Shown here in pieces: positions 26,382 through 38,738 of a stretch of 64,000 nucleotides of DNA. This DNA comes from Atlantibacter hermannii. GTDB taxonomy: Bacteria > Pseudomonadota > Gammaproteobacteria > Enterobacterales > Enterobacteriaceae. The notes beneath the pieces were generated by a model. The model was not told the origin of the DNA. It saw only the letters and a list, made by a program, of their open reading frames with translations, and made no database searches. The stretch is taken from NCBI RefSeq assembly GCF_009907385.1, contig NZ_JAAATR010000112.1, positions 124,001 through 188,000 on the forward strand. Direction: 5' to 3'. Position numbers and translations under genes: made by a program. Position 1 is the stretch's first letter. Each line of letters starts with the position of its first letter.

Positions 26382-26801
26382 TTACTTGCGATTAGGGCGG
26401 ATTTGCGGAGCGGCTTTGTCCAGCACGCCGTTGACGAACTTGTGACTGTCTTCAGCACCGAAGGTTTTCGCCAGCTCAATCGCTTCGTTGATGGCAACTT
26501 TATAAGGCACATCCTGACGCTTGGAAAGCTCATACAGCGCAATACGCAGTACCGCTTTTTCCACCTGGCCCAGCTCGTCGAGCAGACGCGACAGGTAAGG
26601 TTGCATCAGGCCATCGAGATACGCGCTGTTGGTCGCCACTCCGGCCAGCAGTTCACGAAAGTACAGCACGTCCACGTCTTTGACGTCCTGTTCCGCCAGG
26701 AACTGGTATTCAACATCAGCGATGTCGTTCTGGGACAACTGCCAGGAGTAAAGTGCCTGGACGGCACATTCACGGGCGCGGCGACGAGCAGCAGGTTTCA
26801 C
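26382..26801 (-). CDS. nusB: Transcription antitermination factor NusB
   Basis: 139 residues, the E. coli length, starting [21 protein letters not shown]. All-helical RNA-binding protein that with NusE (S10) binds boxA in rRNA leader transcripts and keeps RNA polymerase going. It lies 16 bases downstream of ribE on the same strand, the usual ribE-nusB-thiL arrangement. Confidence 0.98.
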   Translation of the reverse strand: MKPAARRRARECAVQALYSWQLSQNDIADVEYQFLAEQDVKDVDVLYFRELLAGVATNSAYLDGLMQPYLSRLLDELGQVEKAVLRIALYELSKRQDVPYKVAINEAIELAKTFGAEDSHKFVNGVLDKAAPQIRPNRK

Positions 26802-26817
26802 GGAATTCCCCTTAAAA

Positions 26818-27288
26818 TCAGGCCTTGATGGCTTTCAATACATTAATCATTTCAAGCGCGGTAAGGGCTGCTTCAGCACCTTTGTTACCGGCTTTTGTGC
26901 CAGCGCGTTCGATGGCTTGTTCAATACTTTCAGTGGTGAGTACGCCGAACGCTACCGGGATTTCGCTGTCCTGGGCAACGTGCGCCAGGCCGTTGCTGGC
27001 GCCGCCGGCAACGTATTCGAAGTGCGCAGTACCGCCACGGATCACCGTACCCAGCGCGATCACCGCATCGTATTTGCCGGTTTTCGCCAGTGCGCCCGCC
27101 GCCAGCGGCAGTTCATAAGCGCCCGGAACCCAAACCACGGTGATGTTTTCATCTTTAACCTGGCCGATACGCTTCAGCGCGTCGATAGCGCCGTCCAGCA
27201 GGCTGTCGTTGATGAAGTTGTTAAAACGCGCAATGGTGATGGCGACGCGAGCGTCCGGGGTAGCAACAGTAGCTTCGATAACGTTCAT
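26818..27288 (-). CDS. ribE: 6,7-dimethyl-8-ribityllumazine synthase
   Basis: 156 residues from [15 protein letters not shown] at 27288; an in-frame start 54 bases upstream would add a non-conserved tail. The lumazine synthase core is visible ([43 protein letters not shown] with the catalytic His). It condenses the pyrimidine intermediate with 3,4-dihydroxy-2-butanone 4-phosphate and forms a 60-subunit shell in many bacteria. It follows ribD by 91 bases and precedes nusB. The gene is also called ribH. Confidence 0.98.
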   Translation of the reverse strand: MNVIEATVATPDARVAITIARFNNFINDSLLDGAIDALKRIGQVKDENITVVWVPGAYELPLAAGALAKTGKYDAVIALGTVIRGGTAHFEYVAGGASNGLAHVAQDSEIPVAFGVLTTESIEQAIERAGTKAGNKGAEAALTALEMINVLKAIKA

Positions 27289-27379
27289 ACTCTTCCTTAA
27301 CGGGTTCATTATGTGGCCCCGCAGGGGGGCGGATTCTATCATGTTTTTTTATGGGCTGCTTACGTTTTAAAACTCGGCA

Positions 27380-28483
27380 TTATTGCAGCGTAAGCCGGAG
27401 ACACAAATCCGGGCCAACCGGACGTATCTCGCTGAAAGTTAATGCGGGCGCATCCGCCAGCTTTTCAAGGCCTGGCAGGGTAAATAAACCGCGCGCGTCG
27501 CTGCCTAACAGCTTCGGCGCGATATACAGCACAATTTCGTCTACCACGCCCGCCTGTAACAGCGCGCCGGAGAGTTCGGCCCCGGCTTCCACCCAAAGGG
27601 TGTTCACCTGGCGTTTGCCTAACTGCATCATCAACACCACCAGATCGAGATGCCCGTTGTGCTCCGGCACCGGAAGTTGGGTCACGCCTTCCGGCCATTG
27701 CGCATCGTCAGGACGGGTGCGCGCCAGCCAGGTTTCTCCCGGCTGGTGGATAATTTTATGCTCAGGCGTTACCCGGTTCTGCGAGTCGATGACGATGCGG
27801 GTCGGCATCCGCAGTTGGTCTTCGGGATACCGCGCCCGGGTGTCGGCGTCTAATTCCTTCCAGCGCACGGTCAGCGACGGGTTATCCGCCAGCACCGTGG
27901 CGCTACTGGTAAGGATAGCGCTACTTTGCGCCCGGAAGCGCTGCACGTCGCGACGTGATTCGGCAGAGGTGATCCACTGGCTTTCGCCGCTCGCCATGGC
28001 GGTACGGCCATCCAGGGAGGCGCCGAGCTTAAGCTGCACAAACGGGAAGCCAGTGCGCATCCGCTTCAGGAAGCCTTTATTCAGGACTTCGGCTTCATTC
28101 ATCATCAGGCCGTGGCTGACCTCAATACCTTCCTGCTTCAGGCGATACAGCCCGCGCCCGGCTACCTGCGGATTCGGATCCTGCATCGCGGCGACCACGC
28201 GGCTCACGCCCGCAGCGATTAACGCCTCGCAGCACGGCGGCGTGCGCCCGTGATGGCTGCACGGCTCAAGCGTCACATACGCGGTCGCGCCACGGGCTTT
28301 TTCGCCCGCCATGCGCAGCGCATGCACTTCAGCGTGGGGCTCCCCGGCACGATAGTGAAAGCCTTCGCCCACGATTTCGCCATCGCGCACAATCACGCAG
28401 CCGACGTTGGGATTAGGGGACGTGGTAAAACGACCGCGTTGCGCCAGTTTCAGCGCACGCGCCATGAAAATCTCATCCTGCAT
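27380..28483 (-). CDS. ribD: Bifunctional riboflavin deaminase/reductase RibD
   Basis: 367 residues. The N-terminal cytidine-deaminase-like domain has its zinc ligands at H50 (HAEVH), C75 (PCSHHG) and C84 (PPC). The C-terminal dihydrofolate-reductase-like domain reduces the ribose side chain with NADPH (VKLGASLDGRTA...). Both are consecutive steps of riboflavin synthesis that feed RibE. It starts 5 bases after nrdR stops, the conserved nrdR-ribD-ribE-nusB-thiL order. Confidence 0.98.
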   Translation of the reverse strand: MQDEIFMARALKLAQRGRFTTSPNPNVGCVIVRDGEIVGEGFHYRAGEPHAEVHALRMAGEKARGATAYVTLEPCSHHGRTPPCCEALIAAGVSRVVAAMQDPNPQVAGRGLYRLKQEGIEVSHGLMMNEAEVLNKGFLKRMRTGFPFVQLKLGASLDGRTAMASGESQWITSAESRRDVQRFRAQSSAILTSSATVLADNPSLTVRWKELDADTRARYPEDQLRMPTRIVIDSQNRVTPEHKIIHQPGETWLARTRPDDAQWPEGVTQLPVPEHNGHLDLVVLMMQLGKRQVNTLWVEAGAELSGALLQAGVVDEIVLYIAPKLLGSDARGLFTLPGLEKLADAPALTFSEIRPVGPDLCLRLTLQ

Positions 28484-28488
28484 TAGGC

Positions 28489-29049
<561 letters not shown>

Positions 29050-29087
29050 CTAGCATTAATGCATTAAAAACACACAGGATCGTCACT

Positions 29088-29636
29088 ATGAGAACCGCTT
29101 ACCAATCTTTGTTCCTCGTTACGCCGTTTTTACTCGCCGCCTGCGCACCGCAAAGTGAAGTTCGCCAAATGCACAACAGCGTCAGCACGCTCAATAAAGA
29201 GATGGGCAAGCTGCAACAAGAAACCATTAAGATCACCCAGCAAAACGCGCTCAATGCCCGTTCGCAAAGCGGCGTTTATCTATTACCCGGCGCCAATACT
29301 CCGGCGCGGCTAAACAGCCAGTTGGGGATGATGAAAATGTCGCTGGCGAACGTGACGGCAGATGCCAGCGGAACCCTCGCCACGCTGCGCATTCAGGGCG
29401 AATCCAGCACGCCGTTCCCGGCGTTTACCGGCACCATCGAATGGGGCCAGCTACAAGGCTCCACGGAAAACTATCAGGAAGTGGACGTCCAGAATCAGCA
29501 GTTCAGCGCGCCTGCCAGCATTCTGGCGCCGAGCGATGTGTCTGTTCCCGTCAAGCTGAACGGCATTACGCCTGACCAACTGGGCTTTGTGCGGATTCAC
29601 GACATCCAGCCGCTGCACGCTCCCGCCATGCAATAA
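29088..29636 (+). CDS. yajI: YajI-like DUF3251 outer-membrane lipoprotein
   Basis: 182 residues from MRTAYQSLFLVTPFLLAAC. The lipobox LAAC has its cysteine at residue 19, and the next residues (APQ) do not carry the Asp that keeps lipoproteins in the inner membrane, so an outer-membrane location is likely. A short coiled coil (SVSTLNKEMGKLQQETIKITQQN) follows, then a beta-rich domain. The ATG at 29088 is chosen because it starts the signal peptide directly. Function is unknown. It lies between nrdR and tsx as in E. coli. Confidence 0.92.
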   Translation: MRTAYQSLFLVTPFLLAACAPQSEVRQMHNSVSTLNKEMGKLQQETIKITQQNALNARSQSGVYLLPGANTPARLNSQLGMMKMSLANVTADASGTLATLRIQGESSTPFPAFTGTIEWGQLQGSTENYQEVDVQNQQFSAPASILAPSDVSVPVKLNGITPDQLGFVRIHDIQPLHAPAMQ

Positions 29637-29641
29637 CCCTC

Positions 29642-29663
29642 AGGCCGGGTCACCCCGGCCTTG
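29642..29663 (+). terminator. GC-rich hairpin after yajI
   Basis: AGGCCGGG and CCCGGCCT arms with a short loop, 5 bases after the stop codon, followed by TTGTTACTTTTTT. Confidence 0.65.
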
Positions 29664-29750
29664 TTACTTTTTTCACATGTAAAACCGCTTTTTATTATTC
29701 ATCACAACGATGTTCAGATAGAATCCATTGCCGAATGTGTATAAACGTGA

Positions 29751-29766
29751 ACGCAATCGTTTACGC
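29751..29766. promoter_or_regulatory. PurR-like operator upstream of tsx
   Basis: ACGCAATCGTTTACGC matches 14 of the 15 specified positions or all but two of the PurR consensus ACGCAAACGTTTNCGT, depending on the consensus version. Control of a nucleoside channel by the purine repressor is plausible. Binding is inferred only from the match. Confidence 0.6.
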
Positions 29767-29778
29767 ATAAGACAGGAA

Positions 29779-29820
29779 TGTGAAACAACACATATTTTTG
29801 TGAGCAATGATTTCTATAAT
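29779..29820 (+). promoter_or_regulatory. Likely tsx promoter with CRP-like site
   Basis: A perfect TATAAT lies at 29815-29820. TGTGA-N6-ACATA at 29779-29794 is a half-good CRP site centred about 40 bases before the expected start, the class II position. E. coli tsx is known to be driven by cAMP-CRP and repressed by CytR and DeoR. Confidence 0.6.
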
Positions 29821-29913
29821 AGTGACCAGAATAACATCTCCCCTTCAGGCCGTTGGGAGAGCACGACATACCTTATCTCCCGTTGGGGATTTCATCTAAA
29901 AGTGGCAATAACC

Positions 29914-30792
29914 ATGAAAAAAATTGTTTTAGCTGCCGGTGCGGCACTGGCGCTTTCCGCTTCTTTCTCTTCCAGCGCGGAAGAAACCAATAAACCTGAA
30001 TACCTGTCCGACTGGTGGCACCAGAGCGTCAACGTGGTGGGCAGCTATCACACCCGTTTCGGACCCCTGATCCGCAACGATACCTACCTGGAATACGAGG
30101 CTTTCGCCAAAAAAGACTGGTTTGATTTCTACGGTTATGTGGATGCGCCGGTATTCTTCGGCGGCAACACCGACGCCAAAGGTATCTGGAACCACGGTTC
30201 TCCGCTGTTTATGGAAATCGAACCGCGCTTCTCCATCGACAAACTGACCGACACCAGCCTGGCGTTCGGTCCGTTTAAAGAGTGGTATTTCGCTAACAAC
30301 TATATTTACGATATGGGCCGTAACGCCTCTGGCCGTCAGAGCACCTGGTACATGGGTTTAGGCACCGATATCGATACCGGTCTGCCGATGAGCCTGTCCA
30401 TGAACGTGTATGCTAAATACCAGTGGCAGAACTACGGCGCGGCGAACGAAAACGAGTGGGACGGCTACCGTTTCAAAGTGAAATACTTTGTGCCAATCAC
30501 CCCGCTGTGGGGCGGCAACCTGAACTATATCGGCTTCACCAACTTTGACTGGGGTTCCGATCTGGGCGACAAAGATTTCCGCGATCTGAACGGCAACAAA
30601 GCCCGTACCAACAACTCGATTGCGTCCAGCCACGTCCTGTCGCTGAACTACGATCACTTCCACTACGCGCTCGTAGCGCGTTACTGGCACAATGGCGGTC
30701 AATGGGCGGATGATGCTGAGTTAGCCTTTACCAACTACAACGTCCGTTCCACCGGCTGGGGTGGCTACCTGGTGGTAGGTTATAACTTCTAA
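29914..30792 (+). CDS. tsx: Nucleoside-specific outer-membrane channel Tsx
   Basis: 292 residues with a signal peptide cut after about residue 22 (FSSSA/EETN). The mature part is a 12-stranded beta barrel ending in the aromatic YNF that marks outer-membrane proteins. It is very close to E. coli Tsx (e.g. [40 protein letters not shown]). Tsx lets nucleosides diffuse in and is a receptor for colicin K, phage T6 and albicidin. The start at 29914 begins the signal peptide; the frame is open 186 bases further upstream but that region holds the promoter. Loop residues near [14 protein letters not shown] differ from E. coli, as expected for surface-exposed receptor loops. Confidence 0.97.
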   Translation: MKKIVLAAGAALALSASFSSSAEETNKPEYLSDWWHQSVNVVGSYHTRFGPLIRNDTYLEYEAFAKKDWFDFYGYVDAPVFFGGNTDAKGIWNHGSPLFMEIEPRFSIDKLTDTSLAFGPFKEWYFANNYIYDMGRNASGRQSTWYMGLGTDIDTGLPMSLSMNVYAKYQWQNYGAANENEWDGYRFKVKYFVPITPLWGGNLNYIGFTNFDWGSDLGDKDFRDLNGNKARTNNSIASSHVLSLNYDHFHYALVARYWHNGGQWADDAELAFTNYNVRSTGWGGYLVVGYNF

Positions 30793-30799
30793 GTTGTTA

Positions 30800-30828
30800 C
30801 GCCGGTCATACTATGACCGGCGTTTCTT
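30800..30828 (+). terminator. Terminator after tsx
   Basis: CGCCGGTCATA and TATGACCGGCG are perfect 11-base arms followed by TTTCTTC, 7 bases after the stop. Confidence 0.85.
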
Positions 30829-32225
30829 CACTCTGCGCAGCCTAACGCCAGCGTTTGATCCAGCAGCCAAGGGCGCAAATACCCGACGGTATTGGATAAC
30901 GGCAAAACGTCCTCAGAAAGCCTGATTCCCAGATTACGTTGGATGTAATTACGCCGTGCGATAATGCGCGCCCACATCACCGGGTAATCCCTTGCCAACT
31001 CTTCGCGCAGCGCCGCATCGGCAAGCGCCACGGTATCTTCAATGCTGGCGCCGGCGTACCCTGCGCGTGACGGGATAATGTCGATTTGCAGCAGCATCCC
31101 GCTGGCTAAAGGAATGGCGGAATCAGGCATTATCGGCGAACACATCCACTCTTCATCCGCCACTAAGTGACCGGGATTGAGGTGCCAGTGATACTCGCTT
31201 TTCGGCAGCAGGGTTTCGATTAGCTGATAAATTTCCCCACCGGTGATCCCAACGCGCATCCCCTCAAGCCAGCCCACCACCGCGCGATAGTAAGGGATCG
31301 CCACCACGTCGAGATAGTCCGCTACGGCCGGATTGAGCTCGGTTTCATTCGCGACCACGTAAGCGGCGCGGCTGCTCAATCCGCCTTTATAGCTGGTGGT
31401 TAAGGAAAATTTATCCCCGCGCTGGATCACTTTATCGCTCGGGTACAGGTTGGCGCTGGCGAAGCGATCGCCCGTGGCGGCGATCATAATCACGTTATTG
31501 GCCTGCCCTTCCGCCGCCAGCAGCGCGCCGATCTGCTTTTCGGTTTTACCCGGTTCAATAGCGTTGAGCGCCTGAAGGATAGCCGTTGAGGCGAGGTTTG
31601 CGCCGTATTCATAATGCGCCAGTTCATTGGCGTTGTTGATGATGCGCGCCCCGTTGGCCGGGGAGATAAACACGCCGGTGGCGTTGGTCAGCACGCAACC
31701 CGGCGTCACCGCCGCACGCAGCGAATCAATAATAAATGACGGCATATCAAAGAGCTGAGTATTGTCATCGTGCTCGCTGGTAAACAGCTTCCAGCCCGCT
31801 ACGCCGATGCGCTTTTGAGCTGCCAGGCCCGCTAAACGCAGCGTGTCCGGCAGCGAGACGGCGTTAGTCATCGGCTGGTTGGGCAACGAGAACCACGGCG
31901 CATGCACCACACGGTTTTCCAGACGGGCGTGGGCCGCCAGTTTAAGGTTTTCATTACCCAGCACCAGCACGGCCTCGCCATCCTGATGGAGCACCAGCAG
32001 CGCCTCCTCAAAGCGCGGGATAAACCCGGTGAGGTATTCGAAGTTGGCCCCGTGCTCTTTATCGGCATAGACAATCAGCGTCTCCAGCGACAGCTGCGCC
32101 ATACGCGCCAGCACCCGGGCTTTACGTAATTTCAGCGTAGCATCCGTCAGCGTTACGGACGGCACGCCCTGCCAGCAGTCCGGCTGGGGAAGTGTTTTAA
32201 CAACGATGCGGCGTGGTTCGGTCAT
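30828..32225 (-). CDS. M24 (pita-bread) peptidase-like protein, probably without the metal site
   Basis: 465 residues from ATG 32225, which follows CAAGGAGCGATT. A creatinase/prolidase N-terminal domain (~40-190) is followed by an M24 domain (~195-450). Of the usual five metal ligands, a His (LNPGHLV, H353) and a Glu (SIEDTV, E396) can be placed, but the normal D-x10-D pair is replaced by FSLTTSYKGGLSSRAAYV (273-290), with no Asp. It may therefore be a metal-free hydrolase like creatinase, or inactive. In E. coli yajD occupies this position between tsx and secF. Nothing nearby hints at the substrate. Confidence 0.8.
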   Translation of the reverse strand: MTEPRRIVVKTLPQPDCWQGVPSVTLTDATLKLRKARVLARMAQLSLETLIVYADKEHGANFEYLTGFIPRFEEALLVLHQDGEAVLVLGNENLKLAAHARLENRVVHAPWFSLPNQPMTNAVSLPDTLRLAGLAAQKRIGVAGWKLFTSEHDDNTQLFDMPSFIIDSLRAAVTPGCVLTNATGVFISPANGARIINNANELAHYEYGANLASTAILQALNAIEPGKTEKQIGALLAAEGQANNVIMIAATGDRFASANLYPSDKVIQRGDKFSLTTSYKGGLSSRAAYVVANETELNPAVADYLDVVAIPYYRAVVGWLEGMRVGITGGEIYQLIETLLPKSEYHWHLNPGHLVADEEWMCSPIMPDSAIPLASGMLLQIDIIPSRAGYAGASIEDTVALADAALREELARDYPVMWARIIARRNYIQRNLGIRLSEDVLPLSNTVGYLRPWLLDQTLALGCAE

Positions 32226-32298
32226 GGCAATCGCTCCTTGTAATCGGGTCTGATGATCCTGGCCGCTCCACAGTAAACATTGCGCCGCCAACAGGCAA

Positions 32299-32330
32299 AA
32301 AAAATCCCGACCAGCTGGCCGGGATTTTTT
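32299..32330 (-). terminator. Terminator upstream of the secF end / downstream of the M24 gene region
   Basis: AAAATCCCG and CGGGATTTT flank a CCAGCTGG core, with A- and T-runs on both sides. It lies between the M24 gene start and the secF stop, so on the minus strand it would end transcription coming from secDF. Confidence 0.8.
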
Positions 32331-32343
32331 CATGCGCTTAGCA

Positions 32344-33315
32344 TTAAGGCAGAATCGAAGGCTGATCGGCGCCCTCTTTCTCCACTTTCTGCTGGATCAG
32401 ATGCTCGCGCTTCATACCCAGTTTCAACGCCAGCGCGGACGCCACGTAGATGGATGACGCAGTACCGATGGAAACACCGATCAGCATGGTGAGGGAGAAG
32501 CCCTGCAGCATGGTGCCGCCAAACAGGTACAGCATCAGGATCACCACCAGCGTCGTACCGGAAGTGATCAAGGTACGGTGCAGCGTCTGGGTCAATGACA
32601 CGTTAAAGATTTCGTAAGGCGTCCCGCGACGGATCTTGCGGAAGTTTTCACGAATACGGTCAGATACCACGATGCTGTCGTTCAGCGAGTAACCGATAAC
32701 CGACATCAGCGACGCGACAATCGTCAGATCCACTTCAATATGGAACAGCGAGAGTACGCCCATGGTGATCACCACGTCGTGCGCCAGCGCGATAACCACG
32801 CCCGCAGCCAGACGCCACTCGAAGCGGAACCCGACGTACACGAGGATGGAAAGCAGCGCCACCAGCAGCGCCATCGCGCCGGTTTGCGCCAGTTCCGCGC
32901 CCACGCTCGGGCCGACGAACTCAATACGCTTCACCACGGCGTTCTGGCTGGTGGCGTCGTTAATCACGCTCACCACTTTGCTACCCAGCACCTGGCCGCC
33001 GGTGGCGCCTTCCGCAGGCGGCATACGCACCATGATGTCGCGGCTGCTGCCAAAGTTTTGCAGCAATGGATCTTCAAAGCCCGCTTTCACCAGCGATTCA
33101 CGCATCAGATCCATATCCGCCGGTTTTTCCAGCGAAATTTCAATGACCGTACCGCCGGTGAAATCGAGACCCCAGTTAAAACCTTTCACGCCAATGATAA
33201 TCATCGAGGCGACAAGCAGCAGACCTGAGATGCCGAAGGCCCAGTAATCCCAGCGCATAAAGTCATAGACTCTACGGCCGTGGTTTAATTGTTCAACAGT
33301 ATAATCCTGTGCCAC
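32344..33315 (-). CDS. secF: Protein translocase subunit SecF
   Basis: 323 residues, E. coli length. Six transmembrane helices with a periplasmic domain after the first; conserved [12 protein letters not shown] and the RND-like [20 protein letters not shown] segment are visible. With SecD it uses the proton gradient to pull exported proteins through SecYEG from the periplasmic side. It begins 10 bases after secD stops and completes the tgt-yajC-secD-secF run. Confidence 0.98.
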   Translation of the reverse strand: MAQDYTVEQLNHGRRVYDFMRWDYWAFGISGLLLVASMIIIGVKGFNWGLDFTGGTVIEISLEKPADMDLMRESLVKAGFEDPLLQNFGSSRDIMVRMPPAEGATGGQVLGSKVVSVINDATSQNAVVKRIEFVGPSVGAELAQTGAMALLVALLSILVYVGFRFEWRLAAGVVIALAHDVVITMGVLSLFHIEVDLTIVASLMSVIGYSLNDSIVVSDRIRENFRKIRRGTPYEIFNVSLTQTLHRTLITSGTTLVVILMLYLFGGTMLQGFSLTMLIGVSIGTASSIYVASALALKLGMKREHLIQQKVEKEGADQPSILP

Positions 33316-33325
33316 AACGCACTCC

Positions 33326-35173
33326 TCAAATAGACAGCTTCTTGATGCGTTTGCCGCCGTACAGCAGGTTCACGATGGCACGAGTACCGACAATTGCGGT
33401 AAACATCGAAGTCGCCACGCCAATGCCGGTGGTAATTGCAAAGCCTTTAATCGCCCCGGTACCCACTGCGTACAGGATCAGCACTTTAATCAGCGTGGTC
33501 ACGTTCGCATCAAAGATGGAACTGAATGCGCCTTTATAGCCTTCGTCGATCGCCTGCTGCACTGAACGCCCGTTGCTCAACTCTTCTTTGATACGTTCGT
33601 TGATCAGTACGTTAGCATCCACCGCGACCGCAAGGGTTAACACGATCCCCGCAATACCCGGCATGGTGAGCGTTGCCCCCGGCAACAGCGACATAATCCC
33701 GACAATCAGCACCAGGTTAGCAATCAGCGCCGTGGTGGCAATCAGACCGAACTTCTTGTAGAAGACGATCATAAACAGGATGGAGACCGCCAGTCCCGCC
33801 AGACAGGCTTCCAGACCCTGGGTGATGTTCTGCATACCCAGCGTTGGGCCGATGGTGCGTTCTTCAACAATCTGAATCGGCGCAATCAACGCACCGGCAC
33901 GCAGCAGCAGCGAAAGCTGGCGCGCTTCGTTCGGGTTGTTGATGCCGGTAATGCGGAAGCTGTTGCCCAGACGCGACTGAATATTCGCCACGTTGATGAC
34001 TTCTTCCTGCTTAGCCAGAATCGCACGACCGTTGGCGTCTTTTTTACCGCTGTCTTTATATTCCACAAACAGGGTCGCCATCGGTTTACCGATGTTGTCC
34101 TTGGTGAAATTCGACATGATGTTACCGCCCGCGCTATCCAGTGAAATATTCACCTGCGGCTGGTTGTATTCATCGGTGCTGGACGTGGAGTCGGTGATAT
34201 GGTCGCCGGTTAAGATCACGCGTTTGAACAGCACAACCGGCTGCCCTTCACGGGTTTGCTTCACTTCGGAATCGCCCGGTACGCGGCCAGCCGCCGCAGC
34301 GGATGGATCAACGTTGGTATTAACCAGACGGAATTCCAGCGTCGCGGTAGCGCCCAGAATCTCTTTAGCGCGCGCCGTGTCCTGGATGCCCGGCAGTTCG
34401 ACCACGATACGGTCAGCGCCCTGGCGTTGAACCAGCGGTTCCGCCACGCCCAGTTGGTTAACACGATTACGCAGAATGTTGATGTTCTGCTGCACCGCGT
34501 ATTCACGCGCTTCTTTCAGACGTTCGTCGGTCATCACCGCACGCAGCGCGTTATCGCCCTGGCTGGAGATCACCAGATCGCGATGGCGCGGCGAGAGATA
34601 AGAAATCGCTTCATTGCGCGCATTGCTGTCGCGAAAGACGATGTTCAAACCGTAGTTATCGGCTTTACGCACGTTGGTGTACGCGATGCCTTTTTCACGC
34701 AGATCGCTACGCAGGCTGTCCATGTTCTGCTCCTGGAGCTTGCCCAGCGCAGTATCCATATCCACTTCCATCAGGAAGTGAACGCCGCCGCGCAGGTCGA
34801 GACCCAGCTTCATCGGCTCAGCATTAATAGACGTTAACCAACGCGGCGTTGCTGGCGCGAGGTTAAGTGCGACGACATAGTTATCACCCAGTACATCCAT
34901 CAGCGCTTCACGCGCGCGTAGCTGGGTGTCCGTGGAATCGAAGCGCGCAAGAATACTGCCTTGCTCCAGCGCGACAGACTTCGCGGTAATTTTTTGTTGA
35001 TTTAAGGTGTTCTGGACCTGATTCAGCGTTTGCTCACTGGCGGCGACGCCGCGCGCGCCAGTGATCTGAACAGCCGGATCCTCACCATACAGGTTGGGAA
35101 GGGCATAAAGCAGGCCGACGACAATGACGACGACCAGCATGATGTACTTCCACAAAGGATAACGGTTTAACAC
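33326..35173 (-). CDS. secD: Protein translocase subunit SecD
   Basis: 615 residues, E. coli length. A first transmembrane helix is followed by a large periplasmic region with the [14 protein letters not shown] motif and then five helices ([28 protein letters not shown]). It works with SecF and YajC in late protein export. It lies 27 bases downstream of yajC in the same operon. Confidence 0.98.
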   Translation of the reverse strand: MLNRYPLWKYIMLVVVIVVGLLYALPNLYGEDPAVQITGARGVAASEQTLNQVQNTLNQQKITAKSVALEQGSILARFDSTDTQLRAREALMDVLGDNYVVALNLAPATPRWLTSINAEPMKLGLDLRGGVHFLMEVDMDTALGKLQEQNMDSLRSDLREKGIAYTNVRKADNYGLNIVFRDSNARNEAISYLSPRHRDLVISSQGDNALRAVMTDERLKEAREYAVQQNINILRNRVNQLGVAEPLVQRQGADRIVVELPGIQDTARAKEILGATATLEFRLVNTNVDPSAAAAGRVPGDSEVKQTREGQPVVLFKRVILTGDHITDSTSSTDEYNQPQVNISLDSAGGNIMSNFTKDNIGKPMATLFVEYKDSGKKDANGRAILAKQEEVINVANIQSRLGNSFRITGINNPNEARQLSLLLRAGALIAPIQIVEERTIGPTLGMQNITQGLEACLAGLAVSILFMIVFYKKFGLIATTALIANLVLIVGIMSLLPGATLTMPGIAGIVLTLAVAVDANVLINERIKEELSNGRSVQQAIDEGYKGAFSSIFDANVTTLIKVLILYAVGTGAIKGFAITTGIGVATSMFTAIVGTRAIVNLLYGGKRIKKLSI

Positions 35174-35200
35174 GGCAGTTCCCTTTGGGAAAACGAAAGA

Positions 35201-35533
35201 TTACAGCGCCTTCATGGTGCCTTTCGGCAGGACGGCTGCGACGAAGTCACGCTTGATGACCACTTCAGTGGTGTCGTTCAGTGCGATAGCGATATAGCCG
35301 CTTTCAGCCACTTTCGTCACACGACCAACCAGACCGCCGTTAGTCAGCACTTCATCACCTTTGGCGATGGAGTCCATCAGCTTTTTATGCTCTTTGGTGC
35401 GCTTTTGCTGCGGACGCAGGATCATGAAATAGAAAATCAGACCAAACACCACCAGCATCAGAATCAGTGACATCGGGCTGCCCTGCGCCGGAGCACCAGT
35501 TGCCGCTACCGCATCAGAAATGAAAAAGCTCAT
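35201..35533 (-). CDS. yajC: YajC, Sec translocase accessory subunit
   Basis: 110 residues, E. coli length, with one membrane helix (~20-40, SLILMLVVFGLIFYFMILRPQQKR) and a small cytoplasmic domain (GDEVLTNGGLVGRVTKV). It forms a complex with SecDF and YidC. It lies between tgt and secD. Confidence 0.97.
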   Translation of the reverse strand: MSFFISDAVAATGAPAQGSPMSLILMLVVFGLIFYFMILRPQQKRTKEHKKLMDSIAKGDEVLTNGGLVGRVTKVAESGYIAIALNDTTEVVIKRDFVAAVLPKGTMKAL

Positions 35534-35554
35534 TAAAATTCCCTCATTATTTAA

Positions 35555-36721
<1,167 letters not shown>

Positions 36722-36791
36722 TTACAGCGTGGCGTTCGCTCCGCGCTGAAAATCAATAACGCCCGGTTAAGGCGTTATTTGGTAATAGTTT

Positions 36792-37868
36792 TTATTGGTC
36801 CTGACCCACTTGCTCAGTCATCGCCGACGGATTGTACGTGATAAACATCGCATCCCCGTAACTAAAAAAGCGATACTGCGCATTTACCGCCTGCTGGTAG
36901 GCGTTCATGGTATGACGATACCCGGCAAAGGCGGACACCAGCATAATCAGCGTGGATTCCGGCAGGTGGAAATTGGTCACCAGCGCGTCGATGACTTTGT
37001 ACTGGTAGCCCGGATAGATAAAGATTTGGGTATCGTCAAAGAAAGGTTCGATCAGGTTATTTTTCGCCGCCTGGGCCGCGCTTTCCAGCGAACGCACCGA
37101 GGTGGTGCCCACCGCGATCACCCGGTTGCCGCGCGCTTTGCAGGCCAGCACCGCGTCCACCACATCCTGCGGCACTTCGGCATACTCCGAATGCATGATG
37201 TGATCTTCAATGCTGTCGACGCGCACCGGCTGGAACGTCCCCGCGCCGACGTGCAGCGTCACAAACGCCATCTCCACGCCCTTCTGACGCAGTTTTTCCA
37301 GCAGCGGCTCATCGAAATGCAGCCCGGCAGTCGGTGCGGCGACCGCGCCAGGTTTGGCGCTGTATACCGTCTGGTACAGTTCGCGATCGGACTCTTCGTC
37401 CGGACGATCGATGTACGGCGGCAGCGGCATGTGGCCGATGTCGTTGAGAATATCCAGCACCGGACGCGCATCATGAAATTCAATTTCGAACAGCGCGTCG
37501 TGGCGCGCCGTCATGGTGGCGTTGACGCTTTCGTCTTCACCCAACAGCAGCTCCGCGCCCGGCTTCGGCGCTTTCGAGGCGCGAACGTGGGCCAGCACGC
37601 GTTTGTCATCCAGCATGCGTTCCACCAGCACTTCGATTTTTCCGCCGCTGGCTTTACGGCCAAACATGCGCGCCGGGATCACCCGGGTATTGTTGAAGAC
37701 CAGCAGGTCGCCCGGGTTGAGCTTTTCCAGCAGATCGGTGAAAGTGCCATGCGTCAGCGCGCCGCTGGGACCGTCAAGGGACAGCAAACGGCAGGAACTC
37801 CGGCCTGGCAGCGGATAATGAGCAATCAGGGATTCAGGTAATTCAAAGGAAAAATCGGCAACGCGCAT
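36792..37868 (-). CDS. queA: S-adenosylmethionine:tRNA ribosyltransferase-isomerase
   Basis: 358 residues; E. coli QueA has 356. It starts [19 protein letters not shown] and holds the family segments [13 protein letters not shown] and [12 protein letters not shown]. It moves the ribosyl group of S-adenosylmethionine to preQ1-tRNA and makes epoxyqueuosine. It is the first gene of the queA-tgt-yajC-secDF run and is divergent from acpH. Confidence 0.98.
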   Translation of the reverse strand: MRVADFSFELPESLIAHYPLPGRSSCRLLSLDGPSGALTHGTFTDLLEKLNPGDLLVFNNTRVIPARMFGRKASGGKIEVLVERMLDDKRVLAHVRASKAPKPGAELLLGEDESVNATMTARHDALFEIEFHDARPVLDILNDIGHMPLPPYIDRPDEESDRELYQTVYSAKPGAVAAPTAGLHFDEPLLEKLRQKGVEMAFVTLHVGAGTFQPVRVDSIEDHIMHSEYAEVPQDVVDAVLACKARGNRVIAVGTTSVRSLESAAQAAKNNLIEPFFDDTQIFIYPGYQYKVIDALVTNFHLPESTLIMLVSAFAGYRHTMNAYQQAVNAQYRFFSYGDAMFITYNPSAMTEQVGQDQ

Positions 37869-38072
37869 GGCAATTCACACTAAAACGTAGAGCCTGCTTA
37901 ACAGGGGTTTTTGTCAACGCTTGGCGAGTTTTGGGCGCGAACAGGCGCTATTGCTCACCAGCAAGTAAAATAGTCTGTTAATCCGGCTCGAAAAAACAGG
38001 CGCTATAGTCTAGTGCCGGGGCGCTTTAGCTGCAACCCGTTCACCTTGTTAACGCTTTTATTGGGACAATAC

Positions 38073-38654
38073 ATGAATTTTCTCGCCCATCTTCACCTCG
38101 CCCGGCTCTCAGACAGCTCGCTGCTGGGCAATCTGCTGGCCGACTTCGTGCGCGGCGATCCCTCGGGCGACTATACGGCCGACGTGGTGGCCGGCATTTA
38201 TATGCATCGCCGGGTGGATGTGTTGACGGACAGCCTGCCGGAAGTCCTGGAGGCGAAAACCTGGTTTCGCCCGGAAACCCGCCGCGTCGCGCCCATTGCG
38301 CTGGATGTGATGTGGGATCACTTTGTCTCGCGCCACTGGAATACGCTCTCTCCCGACCTTGAACTGCCGCGCTTTGTGGCCCAGGCCCAGCGTGAAATCG
38401 GCCAGCATCTGCCGCTGACGCCGCCGCGCTTTATCAACCTGAACCAGTATCTGTGGTCCGAACGCTGGCTTGAGCGCTACAGCGAGATGGCGTTTATCGG
38501 CAACGTCCTGAACGGCATGGCAAGCCGTAGACCAAAACTGGCGGCGCTGCAACAAAGCTGGGGCGACCTGGATGCCCATTACGATCGGCTGGAGCAGCAG
38601 TTCTGGCAGTTCTATCCACGCATGATGGCGATGGCGCAGCAGAAAACCCTGTAG
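38073..38654 (+). CDS. acpH: Acyl carrier protein phosphodiesterase
   Basis: 193 residues, E. coli length, from [10 protein letters not shown] at 38073; an upstream in-frame start is not conserved. The short motifs LLADFVRGD and [14 protein letters not shown] are typical of this HD-like hydrolase family, which takes the 4'-phosphopantetheine arm off acyl carrier protein. It is divergent from queA as in E. coli. Confidence 0.95.
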   Translation: MNFLAHLHLARLSDSSLLGNLLADFVRGDPSGDYTADVVAGIYMHRRVDVLTDSLPEVLEAKTWFRPETRRVAPIALDVMWDHFVSRHWNTLSPDLELPRFVAQAQREIGQHLPLTPPRFINLNQYLWSERWLERYSEMAFIGNVLNGMASRRPKLAALQQSWGDLDAHYDRLEQQFWQFYPRMMAMAQQKTL

Positions 38655-38738
38655 CCCTCACAACCTCTTAAGGTAAACATTGCCCTTTTTCTAAAAAGGG
38701 CTATTCTTGTGGGCTGCACACAGTAAATCCAATTATTG

